Both the position numbers and the translations under genes were made by a program. Of a stretch of DNA of 64,000 nucleotides, positions 51,449 through 60,999 are shown one piece after another. The stretch covers positions 1-64,000 of the forward strand of contig CAVTSO010000011.1 in the NCBI GenBank assembly GCA_963737445.1. The letters run 5' to 3'. The stretch comes from JAICYJ01 sp963737445. GTDB lineage: Bacteria; Actinomycetota; Thermoleophilia; Gaiellales; JAICJC01. A model generated the notes under the pieces. The model ran no database searches. It saw only the letters and a program-made list of their open reading frames with translations, and had not been told where the DNA came from. The first letter of the stretch is position 1. Each line of letters begins with the position of its first letter.

Positions 51449-53335
51449 TCACACCGCCACGTACACGCCCATCTCGACCACCCGGTCGGGCGGAATGTGG
51501 AAGTATTGGGCGGCCGGGGTCGAGTTCCGGTGCAGCAGCATGAACAGCCTGGTGCGCCAGCCCGACATGGGGGCGTCGCCGGCCGGCACCAGCGACACGT
51601 GGTTGACGTAGTACGACGTCTGCTCGAGGTCGATATCGAGTCCCTGGCGCTGCGCCTGGCGGATCGCGGCGGGGACGTCCGGCTCGTCCTGGTAGCCGTA
51701 GCTGGCGGTGATGCCGACGAAGCCCAGCCGCTGCCGCGTGATCTCAAGCCGCTGCGCCTCCGGCACATGCGGAATACCCTTGGTCACCACCGTCAGCAGG
51801 ATCACCTGCTCGTGCACCACGTGGTTGTGCACGAGGTTGTTGCGCAGCGCGGCCGGCACGGTATCGGGAGCCGACGACAGGAAGACGGCGGTGCCGGGGA
51901 CGCGCAGCGGCGGATCGTCGATCAGCCGGTTGATGAACCGGCGCAGCGGCATGTGCCCATCGCGCACCTGGCGACGCAGGATGGCGCGTCCCCGCCGCCA
52001 GGTCGTCAGGATCACGAAGAACACCGCTCCCACGGCCAGCGGCAGCCAGCCGCCGCTGAACAGCTTGCCGAGGTTGGCGGCGAAGAAGGCCAGCTCCACC
52101 GTCAGAAACACGGCGGCGCCCGGCAGCACCATCCACAACGGCTTCCGCCACAGCGAGCGGAACACGGTGAACGCGAGCAGCGTGTTCGTGGCGAAGATGG
52201 CGCTCAGGGCGACGCCGTAGGCTGCCGCCAGGCCCTGCGGGTCGCGGAACACCAGCACCAGGATGACCACGGCGGCCAGCAGGAACCAGTTCACCAGTGG
52301 GATGTAGATCTGGCCCATGATCCGCTTCGACGTGTGACGGATCGAGATCCGCGGCAGGAAGCCGAGCTGCACCAGCTGCTGGGTCACCGAGTAGGCGCCC
52401 GAGATGACCGCCTGCGAGGCGATCACCGTCGCCATCGTGGCCAGGATCACCATGGCGGTCTGCGCGGTCTGCCCGCCGGGCACCATCAGGAAGAACGGGT
52501 TCGAGATCGTGCCCGGGCGCTGGATGATCAGCGCGCCCTGGCCCAGGTAGTTCAGCATCAGTGCCGGCAGCGCCACCACCAGCCACGCGCGCGTGATGGC
52601 GGGGCGGCCGAAGTGGCCCATGTCGGCGTAGATCGACTCGGCGCCGGTCACGGCCAGGAACACGGATGCCAGCGACAGGAAGCCCGCGCTCGGCTCGCCG
52701 AACAGGAACGCGGCGCCGTAGCTCGGGGAGAGCGCCTTCAGGATGTCCGGGTGCAGCAGCACCTGCTTGGTGCCGATGGACGCGAGCACCGCGAACCAGA
52801 TCAGCATGATCGGTCCGAACAGCACCCCGATCGTCCCGGTGCCGAACCGTTGCAGCGCGAACAGCGCCACCAGGATCGCAAGCGAGAAGGGGACGATCTG
52901 CGCCGCCAGCGACGGCGACGCCACCTGCAGGCCGGACACCGCCGACACCACGGAGATGGCCGGCGTCAGCATGCCGTCCCCGTAGAACAGCGAGGCGCCC
53001 AGGATCCCGACCATGATCAGCGCGGTCCTGCGGCGTCCCTGTACGCAGCGCTCGATCAACGCCACCAGCGCCATGATGCCGCCCTCGCCGTGGTTGTCGG
53101 CGCGCAGGATCAGCAGCACGTACTTGAGCGTCACCACCATCATCAGCGACCAGAAGATCAGCGAGATCGCGCCGTAGACGTGCGCCGGAGTGGGCGCCAA
53201 CGGGTGCAGCGTGAATACCAGCTGCACCGTGTAGAGCGGGCTGGTGCCGATGTCGCCGTAGACAACACCCAGCGCGCCCAGCGACAGCGCCAGGGCGCCC
53301 AGGCGGCCGGCGCGCGGCAGGTGGGGTGCCGTCAC
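51449..53335 (-). CDS. kup: Low-affinity potassium transporter Kup
   Basis: A 628-residue KUP/HAK-family K+/H+ symporter of normal length. The N-terminus ALALSLGALGVVYGDIGTSP is diagnostic, followed by about twelve membrane segments (LRADNHGEGGIMALVALI, SLFYGDGMLTPAISVVSAV, TGAESIYADMGHFG) and a cytoplasmic C-terminal domain from about residue 450. GTG 53335 begins just before the signature. It is in a minus-strand group with a universal stress protein and KdpDE-like regulators, consistent with control by potassium limitation (inference). Confidence 0.94.
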   Translation of the reverse strand: MTAPHLPRAGRLGALALSLGALGVVYGDIGTSPLYTVQLVFTLHPLAPTPAHVYGAISLIFWSLMMVVTLKYVLLILRADNHGEGGIMALVALIERCVQGRRRTALIMVGILGASLFYGDGMLTPAISVVSAVSGLQVASPSLAAQIVPFSLAILVALFALQRFGTGTIGVLFGPIMLIWFAVLASIGTKQVLLHPDILKALSPSYGAAFLFGEPSAGFLSLASVFLAVTGAESIYADMGHFGRPAITRAWLVVALPALMLNYLGQGALIIQRPGTISNPFFLMVPGGQTAQTAMVILATMATVIASQAVISGAYSVTQQLVQLGFLPRISIRHTSKRIMGQIYIPLVNWFLLAAVVILVLVFRDPQGLAAAYGVALSAIFATNTLLAFTVFRSLWRKPLWMVLPGAAVFLTVELAFFAANLGKLFSGGWLPLAVGAVFFVILTTWRRGRAILRRQVRDGHMPLRRFINRLIDDPPLRVPGTAVFLSSAPDTVPAALRNNLVHNHVVHEQVILLTVVTKGIPHVPEAQRLEITRQRLGFVGITASYGYQDEPDVPAAIRQAQRQGLDIDLEQTSYYVNHVSLVPAGDAPMSGWRTRLFMLLHRNSTPAAQYFHIPPDRVVEMGVYVAV

Positions 53336-53394
53336 GGTCGGTACCGGGCGAGAAGCGGAACCGGCGGCGACGCCGGCGGGTGCCGGCCTCGGCC

Positions 53395-53886
53395 TCACGC
53401 GGCTACCGGCGCCTGGATGAACATGGTGGGGACGCTCGCCTGATCGGAGATGCGCCGCGTGACCGCATCGTGGGCGAGCGCCTTGTGGGAATTGCGCGAG
53501 CGCCCGGTGGCGCCCAGCACGATCAGCTGCGCCTTTCGCCGCCGTGCCTCGCGCAGGATCAGTTCGGCCGGATCGCGCGTGCGAGGGGCGGTCACGTGCA
53601 CGCCGACGCCGCGCCGGGCCGCGATCGCGCGCGCCCGCTTGGCCATCGCCTCGACGTGGCCGTCGAGTCCGGGGAGCTCGACGTCCATCTCCTCCCACAG
53701 CGGGATCTCGGTGAACGTCACCAGCACGATCGACGAGCGCCGCTCGGTGGCCAGGTACGCCGCCACGTCCAGCATGTCGCAGGGCAGCTCGGGCTGGCCC
53801 GTGTTGACCGGGATCAGGATCGACCGGAACCCGGTGGTGATCAGGCGCGCGGTGCCGTTCGCCGTCTCGGAACGTGTGAATGCCAT
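53395..53886 (-). CDS. Universal stress protein (UspA family)
   Basis: A 163-residue UspA-fold protein: FRSILIPVNTGQPE at the start of the domain and IVLGATGRSRNSHKALAHDA near the end. The ATP-binding pattern G-x2-G-x9-G(S/T) is only partly kept, so it may not bind nucleotide. It lies 59 bp upstream of kup on the same strand. The KdpD nearby lacks the Usp-containing N-terminal region of full-length KdpD, so this protein could fill that role (inference). Confidence 0.83.
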   Translation of the reverse strand: MAFTRSETANGTARLITTGFRSILIPVNTGQPELPCDMLDVAAYLATERRSSIVLVTFTEIPLWEEMDVELPGLDGHVEAMAKRARAIAARRGVGVHVTAPRTRDPAELILREARRRKAQLIVLGATGRSRNSHKALAHDAVTRRISDQASVPTMFIQAPVAA

Positions 53887-53984
53887 GATCGAAGCCTGGC
53901 AGCAACCGCGTCACGCCGGTATTACGATCGGGGGTGGTTGCACACCGTTTCGATCACGATGGCATCACGTTTCCATCAAGGCCC

Positions 53985-54335
53985 TCAGGACCTGATGATT
54001 CCGACCATGTTCCCGGCCGGATCCTGGAACTGGGCGAGCGTGACCGTTCCCGGGATCTCGGTCACCGGCATGACGGTACGGCCGCCCGCCGCCTCGATCG
54101 CGTCGAGTGTCGCCTGCGGGTCGTCGACGGCCACGTAGATCGTCACGTACCCGGGGGCGCCGCCCTCCGTCGCCGACACCCCGCCGCCGATGCCGCCGCC
54201 CTCCGGCGCGGGCACGATCCCGTAGTTCATGGGGTTGGAGCTGTCGATCGACCAGTCGAAGATGCTCGCATAGAACTCCTTCAGCGCCTCGCCGTCGGGG
54301 CCGGTCACCTCGAAGTGCACCACTCGGTCGGCCAT
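53985..54335 (-). CDS. VOC-family (glyoxalase-like) protein
   Basis: A 116-residue vicinal-oxygen-chelate protein: VVHFEVTGPDGEALKEFYASIF, YVAVDDPQATLDAIEAAGG and AQFQDPAGNMVGIIRS. Members include glyoxalases, dioxygenases and antibiotic-binding proteins; the ligand is unknown. GAGGAGG precedes ATG 54335, which fixes the start. It sits 26 bp downstream of kdpE and may be the tail of that operon. Confidence 0.85.
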   Translation of the reverse strand: MADRVVHFEVTGPDGEALKEFYASIFDWSIDSSNPMNYGIVPAPEGGGIGGGVSATEGGAPGYVTIYVAVDDPQATLDAIEAAGGRTVMPVTEIPGTVTLAQFQDPAGNMVGIIRS

Positions 54336-54361
54336 TGCCGCCTCCTCGTTCGCGTGCGTGG

Positions 54362-55051
54362 TTACCCGCGCAGACGGTAGCCGACGCCGGTCAGCGTCTC
54401 GATCGAGGTGCGCGGCACGCCCTGGGCCTCCAGCTTGTCGCGGAGCCGGCCCATGTGCGTGCGCAGCAGCTGCATCTCCTGGGCGTATCCGGTGCCCCAC
54501 ACCTTGCGCAGCAGCATCTTGTGGGTGAGCGGCCGGCCGTCGGCCAGCGCCAGCTCCTTCAGCAGGTCGAACTCGGTGGGGGTGAGGTGCACCTCGTTGC
54601 CGGCCGCCGTCACGATCCGGTGGGGCAGGTCGATCGTGAGCTCACCCATCTCGATCACCTGCTCGCCCGACACGGTGCCCTCGGAGCGACGCAGCAGCGC
54701 GCGCACGCGGGCCAGCAGTTCGCCGATTCCGAACGGCTTGGTCAGGTAGTCATCGGCGCCGGCGTCCAGCGCGCGGATCTTGTCCTGCTCCTCGCCGACG
54801 GCCGAGATCAGCAGGATCGGCGCCTGCATCCAGTCGCGCAGCTGGCGGCACACGTCGGCGCCGTCGGCGTCGGGCAGCATCAGGTCGAGGATCACCAGAT
54901 CGGGCGGCTGCAGGGCTGACTGCGTCAGTGCCTCGGATGCGTCGATCGCGGTGCTGACCGTGTATCCGGCCTTCGCCAGCGTCACCTCCAGCGCGCGCCG
55001 GATCGGCCGCTCGTCGTCCACCACCAGGATCCGTGTCGAGCCCGCGGTCAC
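54362..55051 (-). CDS. kdpE: KdpE-like response regulator
   Basis: A 229-residue OmpR/KdpE-family regulator. Receiver: ILVVDDERPIRRALEVTL, phospho-Asp in LVILDLMLPDADGAD, and DDYLTKPFGIGELLARVRALL, which is KdpE-like. The C-terminal winged helix has LTPTEFDLLKELA and VGYRLRG. GTG 55051 overlaps the histidine-kinase stop (GTGA). Its target is probably potassium-uptake genes; no kdpFABC lies in the window, but kup is close. Confidence 0.9.
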   Translation of the reverse strand: MTAGSTRILVVDDERPIRRALEVTLAKAGYTVSTAIDASEALTQSALQPPDLVILDLMLPDADGADVCRQLRDWMQAPILLISAVGEEQDKIRALDAGADDYLTKPFGIGELLARVRALLRRSEGTVSGEQVIEMGELTIDLPHRIVTAAGNEVHLTPTEFDLLKELALADGRPLTHKMLLRKVWGTGYAQEMQLLRTHMGRLRDKLEAQGVPRTSIETLTGVGYRLRG

Positions 55052-56496
55052 GAGGGCTTCCCGGCAGCCGGCACCGGCACCTCGAGCGTGAAGCGGCTGC
55101 CGCCCTCCGCCGGGCGCGCCACCGCCAGCCGGCACCCGTTGGCCTCTGCCAGCCCGCGGGCGATGGCCAGCCCCAGCCCCGACCCCGGCGCCTCGCGCCG
55201 GCTGGGCGAGCGGTAGAACGGCTCGAAGATGCGCTCGGCCTCCTCCTTCGGCACGCCCGGCCCGCTGTCCTGCACCGCGATCCGGACGATCCGCGGCGTC
55301 GCCGACACATCCACCTGCACCGGTGCGTCCGGCGGCGAGAACTTGCGCGCGTTCTCGAGCAGGTTCACGATCACCCGCTGCAGCTGCGAGGCGTCGCCCC
55401 GCACCAGCGGCAGGTCGGGCGCGAACCGGAGCTGAAACGATCGCGCGTCGGGCTGGCTGCGCTGCAGCTCGTCGGCCGAGGCCTCCACCAGGTCGCGCGG
55501 GTCCAGCCAGTCGGCGTGGGGCGCGACCACCCCCGCCTGCAGCTTGGACAGGTCGAGCAGGTTCTCGATCATCCGGTTCATGCGCGCGCTCTGGTCGGTG
55601 ATCGTCTCCAGCAGCTCGCGGTCGTCCGCGTCCAGGCCGGCGTAGCGGAGGCCGCCCGCGGCCGTGGTGATCGCCATCAGCGGGGAGCGCATGTCGTGGG
55701 AGACGGCGCGTAGCAGTGCCGTCTTGAGCTCGTTCGAGCGGGCCAGCGCCTCGGCCTGCACCTGCTGCTGCAGCCGCCGCTCGCGCTCCTCGCCGAGCGC
55801 GATCAGGCCGGCCAGGCTGCGCCCGATGCGGGCCGCGGCCGGGTCGTCGAGCGCTCCCGGCGGCACATCAATCAGGCGCAGCTCGCCCATCCAGCGGCCG
55901 TTGAAGTCGAGCGTCAGCACCGAGCGGCGCCGTTCCGGGGGCGACGGCGATCCGCGGTGGATGACGCCGTCGGCGGCGCCGAGCGCCCGCGAGGCCTGGC
56001 TGGCCAGCGTCGGCAGCACCGCGGCCAGCTCGTCGGAGTCGGCGATCAGCGTTGCGAACGACTCGCTGAGACGGGCCTCCGCCGCCCGGCGCGCGGCCTC
56101 GTCGCGCTCGCGGCGCGCGCGCGAGGCCAGGTTCGACGTGACCAGCGCGGTCAGCACGAACGCGGCCAGCGCCGCCCAGTCGCTGGACGAGTTGATCACC
56201 AGCGTGTGCTGCGGGGGCAGGAAGAAGAAGTTGAAGGCGAGCGCCGAGGTCAGGCTGGTGGCGAGCCCCCACCAGAGGCCGTAGATGGACGACACGCCGA
56301 GCACGCCCACCAGGTAGATGACGCCGCCGGCGTCGTAAGGCACCGTGGGCGTGACCAGCGCCACCATCGCGGTCAAGGCCGCCACCAGCAGCAGCGCCGT
56401 GGCCGGGGCGGCCAGCTGTGATCCCGCCAGCTCCCGCACGCGCGATCCCGCCAGGGCGGGACGTGGAGGCGTGCGGTCGCCCTCAGTCAGCGTCAT
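55048..56496 (-). CDS. KdpD-like sensor histidine kinase lacking the N-terminal KdpD/Usp domains
   Basis: A 482-residue kinase. Four membrane segments of the DUF4118 type (residues about 30-115, including YGLWWGLATSLTSALAFNFFFLPP) lead to a GAF-like linker, then HisKA (AVSHDMRSPLMAI with the phospho-His) and HATPase (NLLENARKFSPP, DSGPGVPKEE, GSGLGLAIARGLAE). Full-length KdpD is about 890 residues with N-terminal KdpD and Usp domains; these are absent. The partner regulator KdpE overlaps its stop. It probably senses potassium or turgor through the membrane domain (inference). Confidence 0.88.
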   Translation of the reverse strand: MTLTEGDRTPPRPALAGSRVRELAGSQLAAPATALLLVAALTAMVALVTPTVPYDAGGVIYLVGVLGVSSIYGLWWGLATSLTSALAFNFFFLPPQHTLVINSSSDWAALAAFVLTALVTSNLASRARRERDEAARRAAEARLSESFATLIADSDELAAVLPTLASQASRALGAADGVIHRGSPSPPERRRSVLTLDFNGRWMGELRLIDVPPGALDDPAAARIGRSLAGLIALGEERERRLQQQVQAEALARSNELKTALLRAVSHDMRSPLMAITTAAGGLRYAGLDADDRELLETITDQSARMNRMIENLLDLSKLQAGVVAPHADWLDPRDLVEASADELQRSQPDARSFQLRFAPDLPLVRGDASQLQRVIVNLLENARKFSPPDAPVQVDVSATPRIVRIAVQDSGPGVPKEEAERIFEPFYRSPSRREAPGSGLGLAIARGLAEANGCRLAVARPAEGGSRFTLEVPVPAAGKPS

Positions 56497-56557
56497 GCCT
56501 GGATTGTGGCAGGTGGCGCGCCGGACCTGGCGGAGAGGTGGTGCGGCCGGAGGGGTA

Positions 56558-56629
56558 TGGGCGATGCTGGGATCGAACCAGCGACCTCCCGCGTGTGAAG
56601 CGGGCGCTCTCCCGCTGAGCTAATCGCCC
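56558..56629 (-). tRNA. tRNA-Val (CAC)
   Basis: On the minus strand: acceptor GGGCGAT/ATCGCCC, D-arm TAGCTCAGCGGGAGAGC, anticodon stem CCCGC/GCGGG with loop TTCACAC (anticodon CAC), T-arm GGTTCGATCC, discriminator A. 72 bases, no encoded CCA. Confidence 0.94.
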
Positions 56630-56680
56630 CGGGTGGAGCAGTCTACTGGCTGGGGCGAGCGCGAACTGCGGGTGCGGGGA

Positions 56681-56881
56681 TCAGCCCTCGGTGCCGTTCG
56701 CCAGCGGCTCCCGCGCGGCCAGCTGCCGGATCGGGGCGTGCTCGTAGCTGCGGGCCGCGGCCCGCACGCAGCTGCCGGTGTCGGCGAACAGGTCGTCGAT
56801 GGTGACGCCGAACGCGTGCGCACAGTTCGGCACCATGCGCGAATTCCAATTCGAGCGGCGTGGCGGTGGCAGGGCATCCAC
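56681..56881 (-). pseudogene. Possible remnant of an XRE-type HTH regulator
   Basis: The 341 bp between tRNA-Val and the FtsX gene contain no complete gene. A 66-codon minus frame includes AFGVTIDDLFADTG, which resembles the end of an XRE helix-turn-helix domain, but the rest of the domain is missing. The inverted repeat TTCCAATT (56844-56851) / AATTGGAA (56882-56889) lies at its upstream end. Best read as a decayed fragment; it could also be a real small protein. Confidence 0.3.
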
Positions 56882-56981
56882 AATTGGAACGACCTAACCA
56901 GGCCGGGGCTTCAGATCCTGACGCCCGATCCGCAGCAGAGCGGCGGCGCGCGGTGGAACAGCCGAGGCTCAGGTCTGGTTC

Positions 56982-59825
56982 TCACTCGTACTGCAGCGCC
57001 TCCAGCACGTCCAGCCGCGCCGCCCGCCGGGCCGGCAGGATCGCCGCCAGAACGCCCGCCAGCGCGGCCACCATCAGCACCACGATGATGAACGAGACCG
57101 GCACCGAGAACTGGATGCCCTGATCGCTCAGGCCCTTGGTCAGGATCCACCCGAACACCAGGCCGACGCCGACGCCGATCACGCCGCCGATCACCGAGGT
57201 GATCACGCTCTCGTAGCGCACCATCCGCCGCAGCTGCCGGCGGGTGGTGCCGACGGCGCGCAGCATGCCGATCTCGCGGGTGCGCTCGAACACCGACAGC
57301 GCCAGGGTGTTGATGATGCCGACCAGCGAGATGATGCCGATCATCGCCAGCAGCACGTACAGGAACGTGAGGAAGCCGTTCACCTGGCTCTCGGTGTGCT
57401 GCTTGTACTCGGCGTTGGTGCGCACCGTCGCCACCGGGAACTGCTTCAGCGCCGCGGCCACCTGGGCCTTGCCGTGGTCGAGGTTGACGCCGGGCTTGAA
57501 CTTGACCAGCAGCACGCCCGGGTCGCTGTTCGTCGTCCAGGTGTCGAAGGTCGACGTCGGGATCGAGACGCCGATCATCAGCACCGGGTCTTTGTACTGG
57601 CCGACCACCTTCAGGTTCAGCTTGTTGCCCTCGATGCTGGTGATCTGGAAGTGGTCGCCGATCTTGAGGTGGTGTGACTTCGCGAACTGCTCCTCGATCA
57701 GCGCCTCGTCGCCCTGGAAGTGTCCCAGCAGCGCGTCCGATCCGCCCTTCTGCCAGTCGAACTTGTAGAGCTGCGGGAAGTCGAGCGGATCGATGCCGTT
57801 GACCGTGTCGATCCCGCCGTGGTTGATCTTGGCGTCGGTGAACTGAATGCCGGTCGCGGTCTGCACGTCGGGCACCGCCTGCGCGGCGGGCACGGCCTCC
57901 GCCGGGATCGGCGAGAAGCTGTCCGACTGGATGATCAGGTCGCTCGTGATTGAGTTGTCGAGCGCGCCCAGGAACGAGTCCTTGAACCCGTTCACGAACA
58001 CCGCTACGAACACGACCAGCGCCACGCCGATCATCAGCGACGATGAGGTGACGGCGGTGCGGGCCGGGTTGCGGGCGGTGTTCTCACGCGCCAGCTGGCT
58101 GGTCAGCGGCGAGGGCCGCTCCGGCGGCCACTCGGTCTCGGTGCGCCGCCAGATCCGGAAGACGGCATAGATCGAAAGCGCCGCCGACACCAGCAGACCG
58201 AACAACGCCAGCGGAGCGGAGATCAGCGCCAGGATGCCGCAGACCATCGCGCCCAGCAGCATGAACAGGAAGAACGCCAGAACGTATGAGACGATCCGGC
58301 GCACGACGTACCATGCACGTCCCAGCCCCGGCACGCGCATGACCCGTGTGCCGATCCAGTCCCCGAGGCGGATCAGAAGCCCCAACGGCACGCCGATCAC
58401 CTTCGCCAGCGGCTGCACCACGTAGGACGACAGCATCGCGACCGCCAGGAAGCAGAGGATCGCGCCGCCCGCCATGCTGAGCAGGACGCTCGGCGTGCTG
58501 CCGAATCCAAACAACGCGTGCACGATCCCGCCCTTATCGAACACGCCGTCCACCAGCAGGCCCAGGCCGACGGCGCCCATCAACGAGGCCAGCAGGCCGC
58601 GGTGGCGGGCCATCCACGAGGGCGGCAGCTCGGCGCCCTCGCGCAGCGCTGCGATCGGGGGCACGCGCGTGGCCCGGAAGGCCGGCCCGATCGCCGCCAG
58701 CATGGCGACCAGCGTGCCCACGAACAGCGGCAGCAGCACCGTCAGCGGCTTCAGGGTGATCGCCGAGGTGGGCAGCCCTGATCCGGTCTTGTCGAACAGC
58801 GTGTCCAGCAGCTTCGCGAAGCCGATCCCGACCACGATCCCGGACAGCGATGCCAGCAGGCCGATCACCAGCGCCTCGATCAGCACCGAGCGCAGCACCT
58901 GCCGGCGGCTGGCGCCGATCGTGCGCAGCAGGGCGAACTCGCGGCTGCGCTGGGCGACCGTGATCGAGAACGTGTTGAAGATGATGAAGGCGCCCGCGAA
59001 CACGGTGGCACCTGCGAATGCCAGCAGCAGCGGCGTCAGGAAGTCGTTGATGCCGCTGGCCACCTGGTTGGCCTGCTCCTTGGCCGCCTCGGGTCCGGTC
59101 TGCACCTTCACGAAGTGGGGCACCGCCGCGATGATGCGCTGCTTCAGCTCCTGCTGGCTGACGCCCGGGTCGGCCTTGACCGAGATCGTGGACGTCTGAT
59201 CGACGCGGTCATACCACTGCTGGGCGTCCTGGAACGTGGTGCCGACGACGGTGGCGCCGCCGATCGACGAGGCGTTACCGAGGTTGAAGATGCCCACGAT
59301 CGTGACCGGCTTGAGGCCGACGGCGGTGGCCAGCTGGACGTGCTGGCCGACCGTCAGATGCTTGTCGTCTGCGAGCTTGGAGTTCACGACGACCTCGCCC
59401 GAGGAAGTGGGCGCGTGGCCGGCGGAGAACGTGTAGGGGTTGAACGTGTCTGACAGGCTCGAGATCACCAGGCTGGGCGCGCCGCTGCTCGAGCCGGCGT
59501 ACTTGCCGTTCACGACCAGGGCGCCGGCCGCCTGGATCTGACCCTCGGCCCTGGCGACGCCGTCGACGTGCGCGATCGTGCCGATCACCGACGCCGGCAG
59601 CGGGCCGGCCTGGGCGCCGTTGTCGCTGGTGAAGGCGGTGCGCTTGGAGGCCAGCACGTCGGTCTTTTCGAGACCCGTCTGGAAAATGCTGTCGAACGCG
59701 CCCGTGATCTGGTCGCGGACGACGAACGTGCCCGCGATCATGGCTGTGCCAAGGACGATCGAGATCGCCGTCAGGGCGGCGCGGGTCTTGCGGCCCCACA
59801 GGCCTCGCAGGGCGACCAAGATCAC
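56982..59825 (-). CDS. ABC transporter permease, FtsX/MacB type (large)
   Basis: A 947-residue permease with two FtsX cores. N-terminal membrane helix (RAALTAISIVLGTAMIAGTF) and MacB-type periplasmic domain to about residue 270; first FtsX core about 280-395 (IIFNTFSITVAQRSREFALLR); extra membrane segments about 405-570; a second periplasmic domain about 600-820; second FtsX core about 830-945 (GIINTLALSVFERTREIGML). Such permeases couple ATP hydrolysis in the cytoplasm to export or extraction of lipoproteins or peptides. GTG 59825 overlaps the ATPase stop (GTGA). Confidence 0.9.
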   Translation of the reverse strand: MILVALRGLWGRKTRAALTAISIVLGTAMIAGTFVVRDQITGAFDSIFQTGLEKTDVLASKRTAFTSDNGAQAGPLPASVIGTIAHVDGVARAEGQIQAAGALVVNGKYAGSSSGAPSLVISSLSDTFNPYTFSAGHAPTSSGEVVVNSKLADDKHLTVGQHVQLATAVGLKPVTIVGIFNLGNASSIGGATVVGTTFQDAQQWYDRVDQTSTISVKADPGVSQQELKQRIIAAVPHFVKVQTGPEAAKEQANQVASGINDFLTPLLLAFAGATVFAGAFIIFNTFSITVAQRSREFALLRTIGASRRQVLRSVLIEALVIGLLASLSGIVVGIGFAKLLDTLFDKTGSGLPTSAITLKPLTVLLPLFVGTLVAMLAAIGPAFRATRVPPIAALREGAELPPSWMARHRGLLASLMGAVGLGLLVDGVFDKGGIVHALFGFGSTPSVLLSMAGGAILCFLAVAMLSSYVVQPLAKVIGVPLGLLIRLGDWIGTRVMRVPGLGRAWYVVRRIVSYVLAFFLFMLLGAMVCGILALISAPLALFGLLVSAALSIYAVFRIWRRTETEWPPERPSPLTSQLARENTARNPARTAVTSSSLMIGVALVVFVAVFVNGFKDSFLGALDNSITSDLIIQSDSFSPIPAEAVPAAQAVPDVQTATGIQFTDAKINHGGIDTVNGIDPLDFPQLYKFDWQKGGSDALLGHFQGDEALIEEQFAKSHHLKIGDHFQITSIEGNKLNLKVVGQYKDPVLMIGVSIPTSTFDTWTTNSDPGVLLVKFKPGVNLDHGKAQVAAALKQFPVATVRTNAEYKQHTESQVNGFLTFLYVLLAMIGIISLVGIINTLALSVFERTREIGMLRAVGTTRRQLRRMVRYESVITSVIGGVIGVGVGLVFGWILTKGLSDQGIQFSVPVSFIIVVLMVAALAGVLAAILPARRAARLDVLEALQYE

Positions 59826-60577
59826 TGCCCGGACACCTCCGCCATCGCCGTCAGCACGTCATGCTCGCTGGCGCGGCCCTGGTCGCGCACGATCAGGCCG
59901 TCGGCCAGGAACAGGATGCGGTCGGCCATCGCCGACGCGCGGGCGTCGTGGGTGACCATCACGGTGGTCTGCCCGTAGCTCTCGACCGCCTCGCGCAGCA
60001 GCACCAGGATCTCCTCGCCGGTGGTGGAGTCGAGGTTGCCGGTGGGCTCGTCGGCGAACAACACTGTCGGTCGTGAGACCAGCCCGCGGGCGATCGCCAC
60101 ACGCTGCTGCTGGCCGCCGGAGAGATGCGCCGGGCGGTGGGTGCGGCGGTCGGAGAGGCCGACCTTGCTGATCACCTCGTCCACCCAGCCTGTCTCGGCG
60201 TCACGACCCGCAATCCGCAGCGGCAGCACGATGTTCTCCTCGGCCGTCAGCATCGGAAGCAGGTTGAAGAACTGGAAGATGAAGCCGATGTGGCTACGCC
60301 GCAGCAGCGTCAGCTCCTGGTCGCCCATCGCGGTGATCTCCTGGCCGTCGATCGAGACGCTGCCGGTGGTGGGCCGGTCGAGCCCGGCCAGGATATGCAT
60401 CAGCGTCGACTTGCCGGAGCCGGAGGGGCCCATCACGGCGGTGAACTGGCCCGGCGGGATCTCGACGTCCACGCCGCGCAGCGCCTGGACGATGGTGTCG
60501 CCCTCGCCGTAGTCGCGGGTGACCGCGTGGGCGGCCACAACCAACGTGGTGGCAGTGGGTTCGGCTGGTGCGCTCAA
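59822..60577 (-). CDS. ABC transporter ATP-binding protein (MacB/LolD type)
   Basis: A 251-residue ATPase pairing with the FtsX-type permease downstream. MGPSGSGKSTLMHILAG (Walker A), GFIFQFFNLLPMLTAEEN (Q-loop, typical of LolD/MacB), LSGGQQQRVAIARG (signature), VLFADEPTGNLD (Walker B) and MVTHDARA (H-loop). The TTG start is supported by GGGAGG six bases upstream; no ATG or GTG is well placed. Confidence 0.92.
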   Translation of the reverse strand: MSAPAEPTATTLVVAAHAVTRDYGEGDTIVQALRGVDVEIPPGQFTAVMGPSGSGKSTLMHILAGLDRPTTGSVSIDGQEITAMGDQELTLLRRSHIGFIFQFFNLLPMLTAEENIVLPLRIAGRDAETGWVDEVISKVGLSDRRTHRPAHLSGGQQQRVAIARGLVSRPTVLFADEPTGNLDSTTGEEILVLLREAVESYGQTTVMVTHDARASAMADRILFLADGLIVRDQGRASEHDVLTAMAEVSGQ

Positions 60578-60675
60578 TTCAATCCTCCCGAAGGTTCATG
60601 TCACCGCATGGTCGTGCGTGCGGCCGGTGTTCGCGGGTGGGGTAGCTCGCGAGCGGGGTGCGGCTAACCGTACTT

Positions 60676-60969
60676 TCAGCTCGGCCGATCGGCCAGCCGA
60701 GCTGCCTCGCTCGTGCAGATCTCGAGCAAGAGCCGGTACAGGTCGGCCAGCCGCTGTTCGGACAGCGGCCCCGTGTTGGTGGTGTTCAGCTTGTCGATCA
60801 GTGTCCGCTCCCGGGCGGGATCGCGCATCGGGTAGCCCTGCTCGCGCTTGTGCCCGTGCAGCTCGGCCACCAGCGTCACCCGCCGGTTGACGGCGTCCAG
60901 GATCTCGTCGTCGACGGCGCTGATGCGCTCGCGGTAAGAGGCGACGACCGGATCCTGGGTGGCATCCAT
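60676..60969 (-). CDS. Chorismate mutase (AroQ type, monofunctional)
   Basis: A 97-residue all-helical chorismate mutase converting chorismate to prephenate. YRERISAVDDEILDAVNRRV, LVAELHGHKRE and the C-terminal DLYRLLLEICTSEA fit the AroQ fold, with active-site Arg, Lys and Glu candidates. TAGACT lies eight bases before ATG 60969 and GAGGG is in between. It stands alone between the ABC operon and the next group. Confidence 0.85.
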   Translation of the reverse strand: MDATQDPVVASYRERISAVDDEILDAVNRRVTLVAELHGHKREQGYPMRDPARERTLIDKLNTTNTGPLSEQRLADLYRLLLEICTSEAARLADRPS

Positions 60970-60999
60970 CGCCCTCGAGTCTACCGGCAGCCGTGCCAG

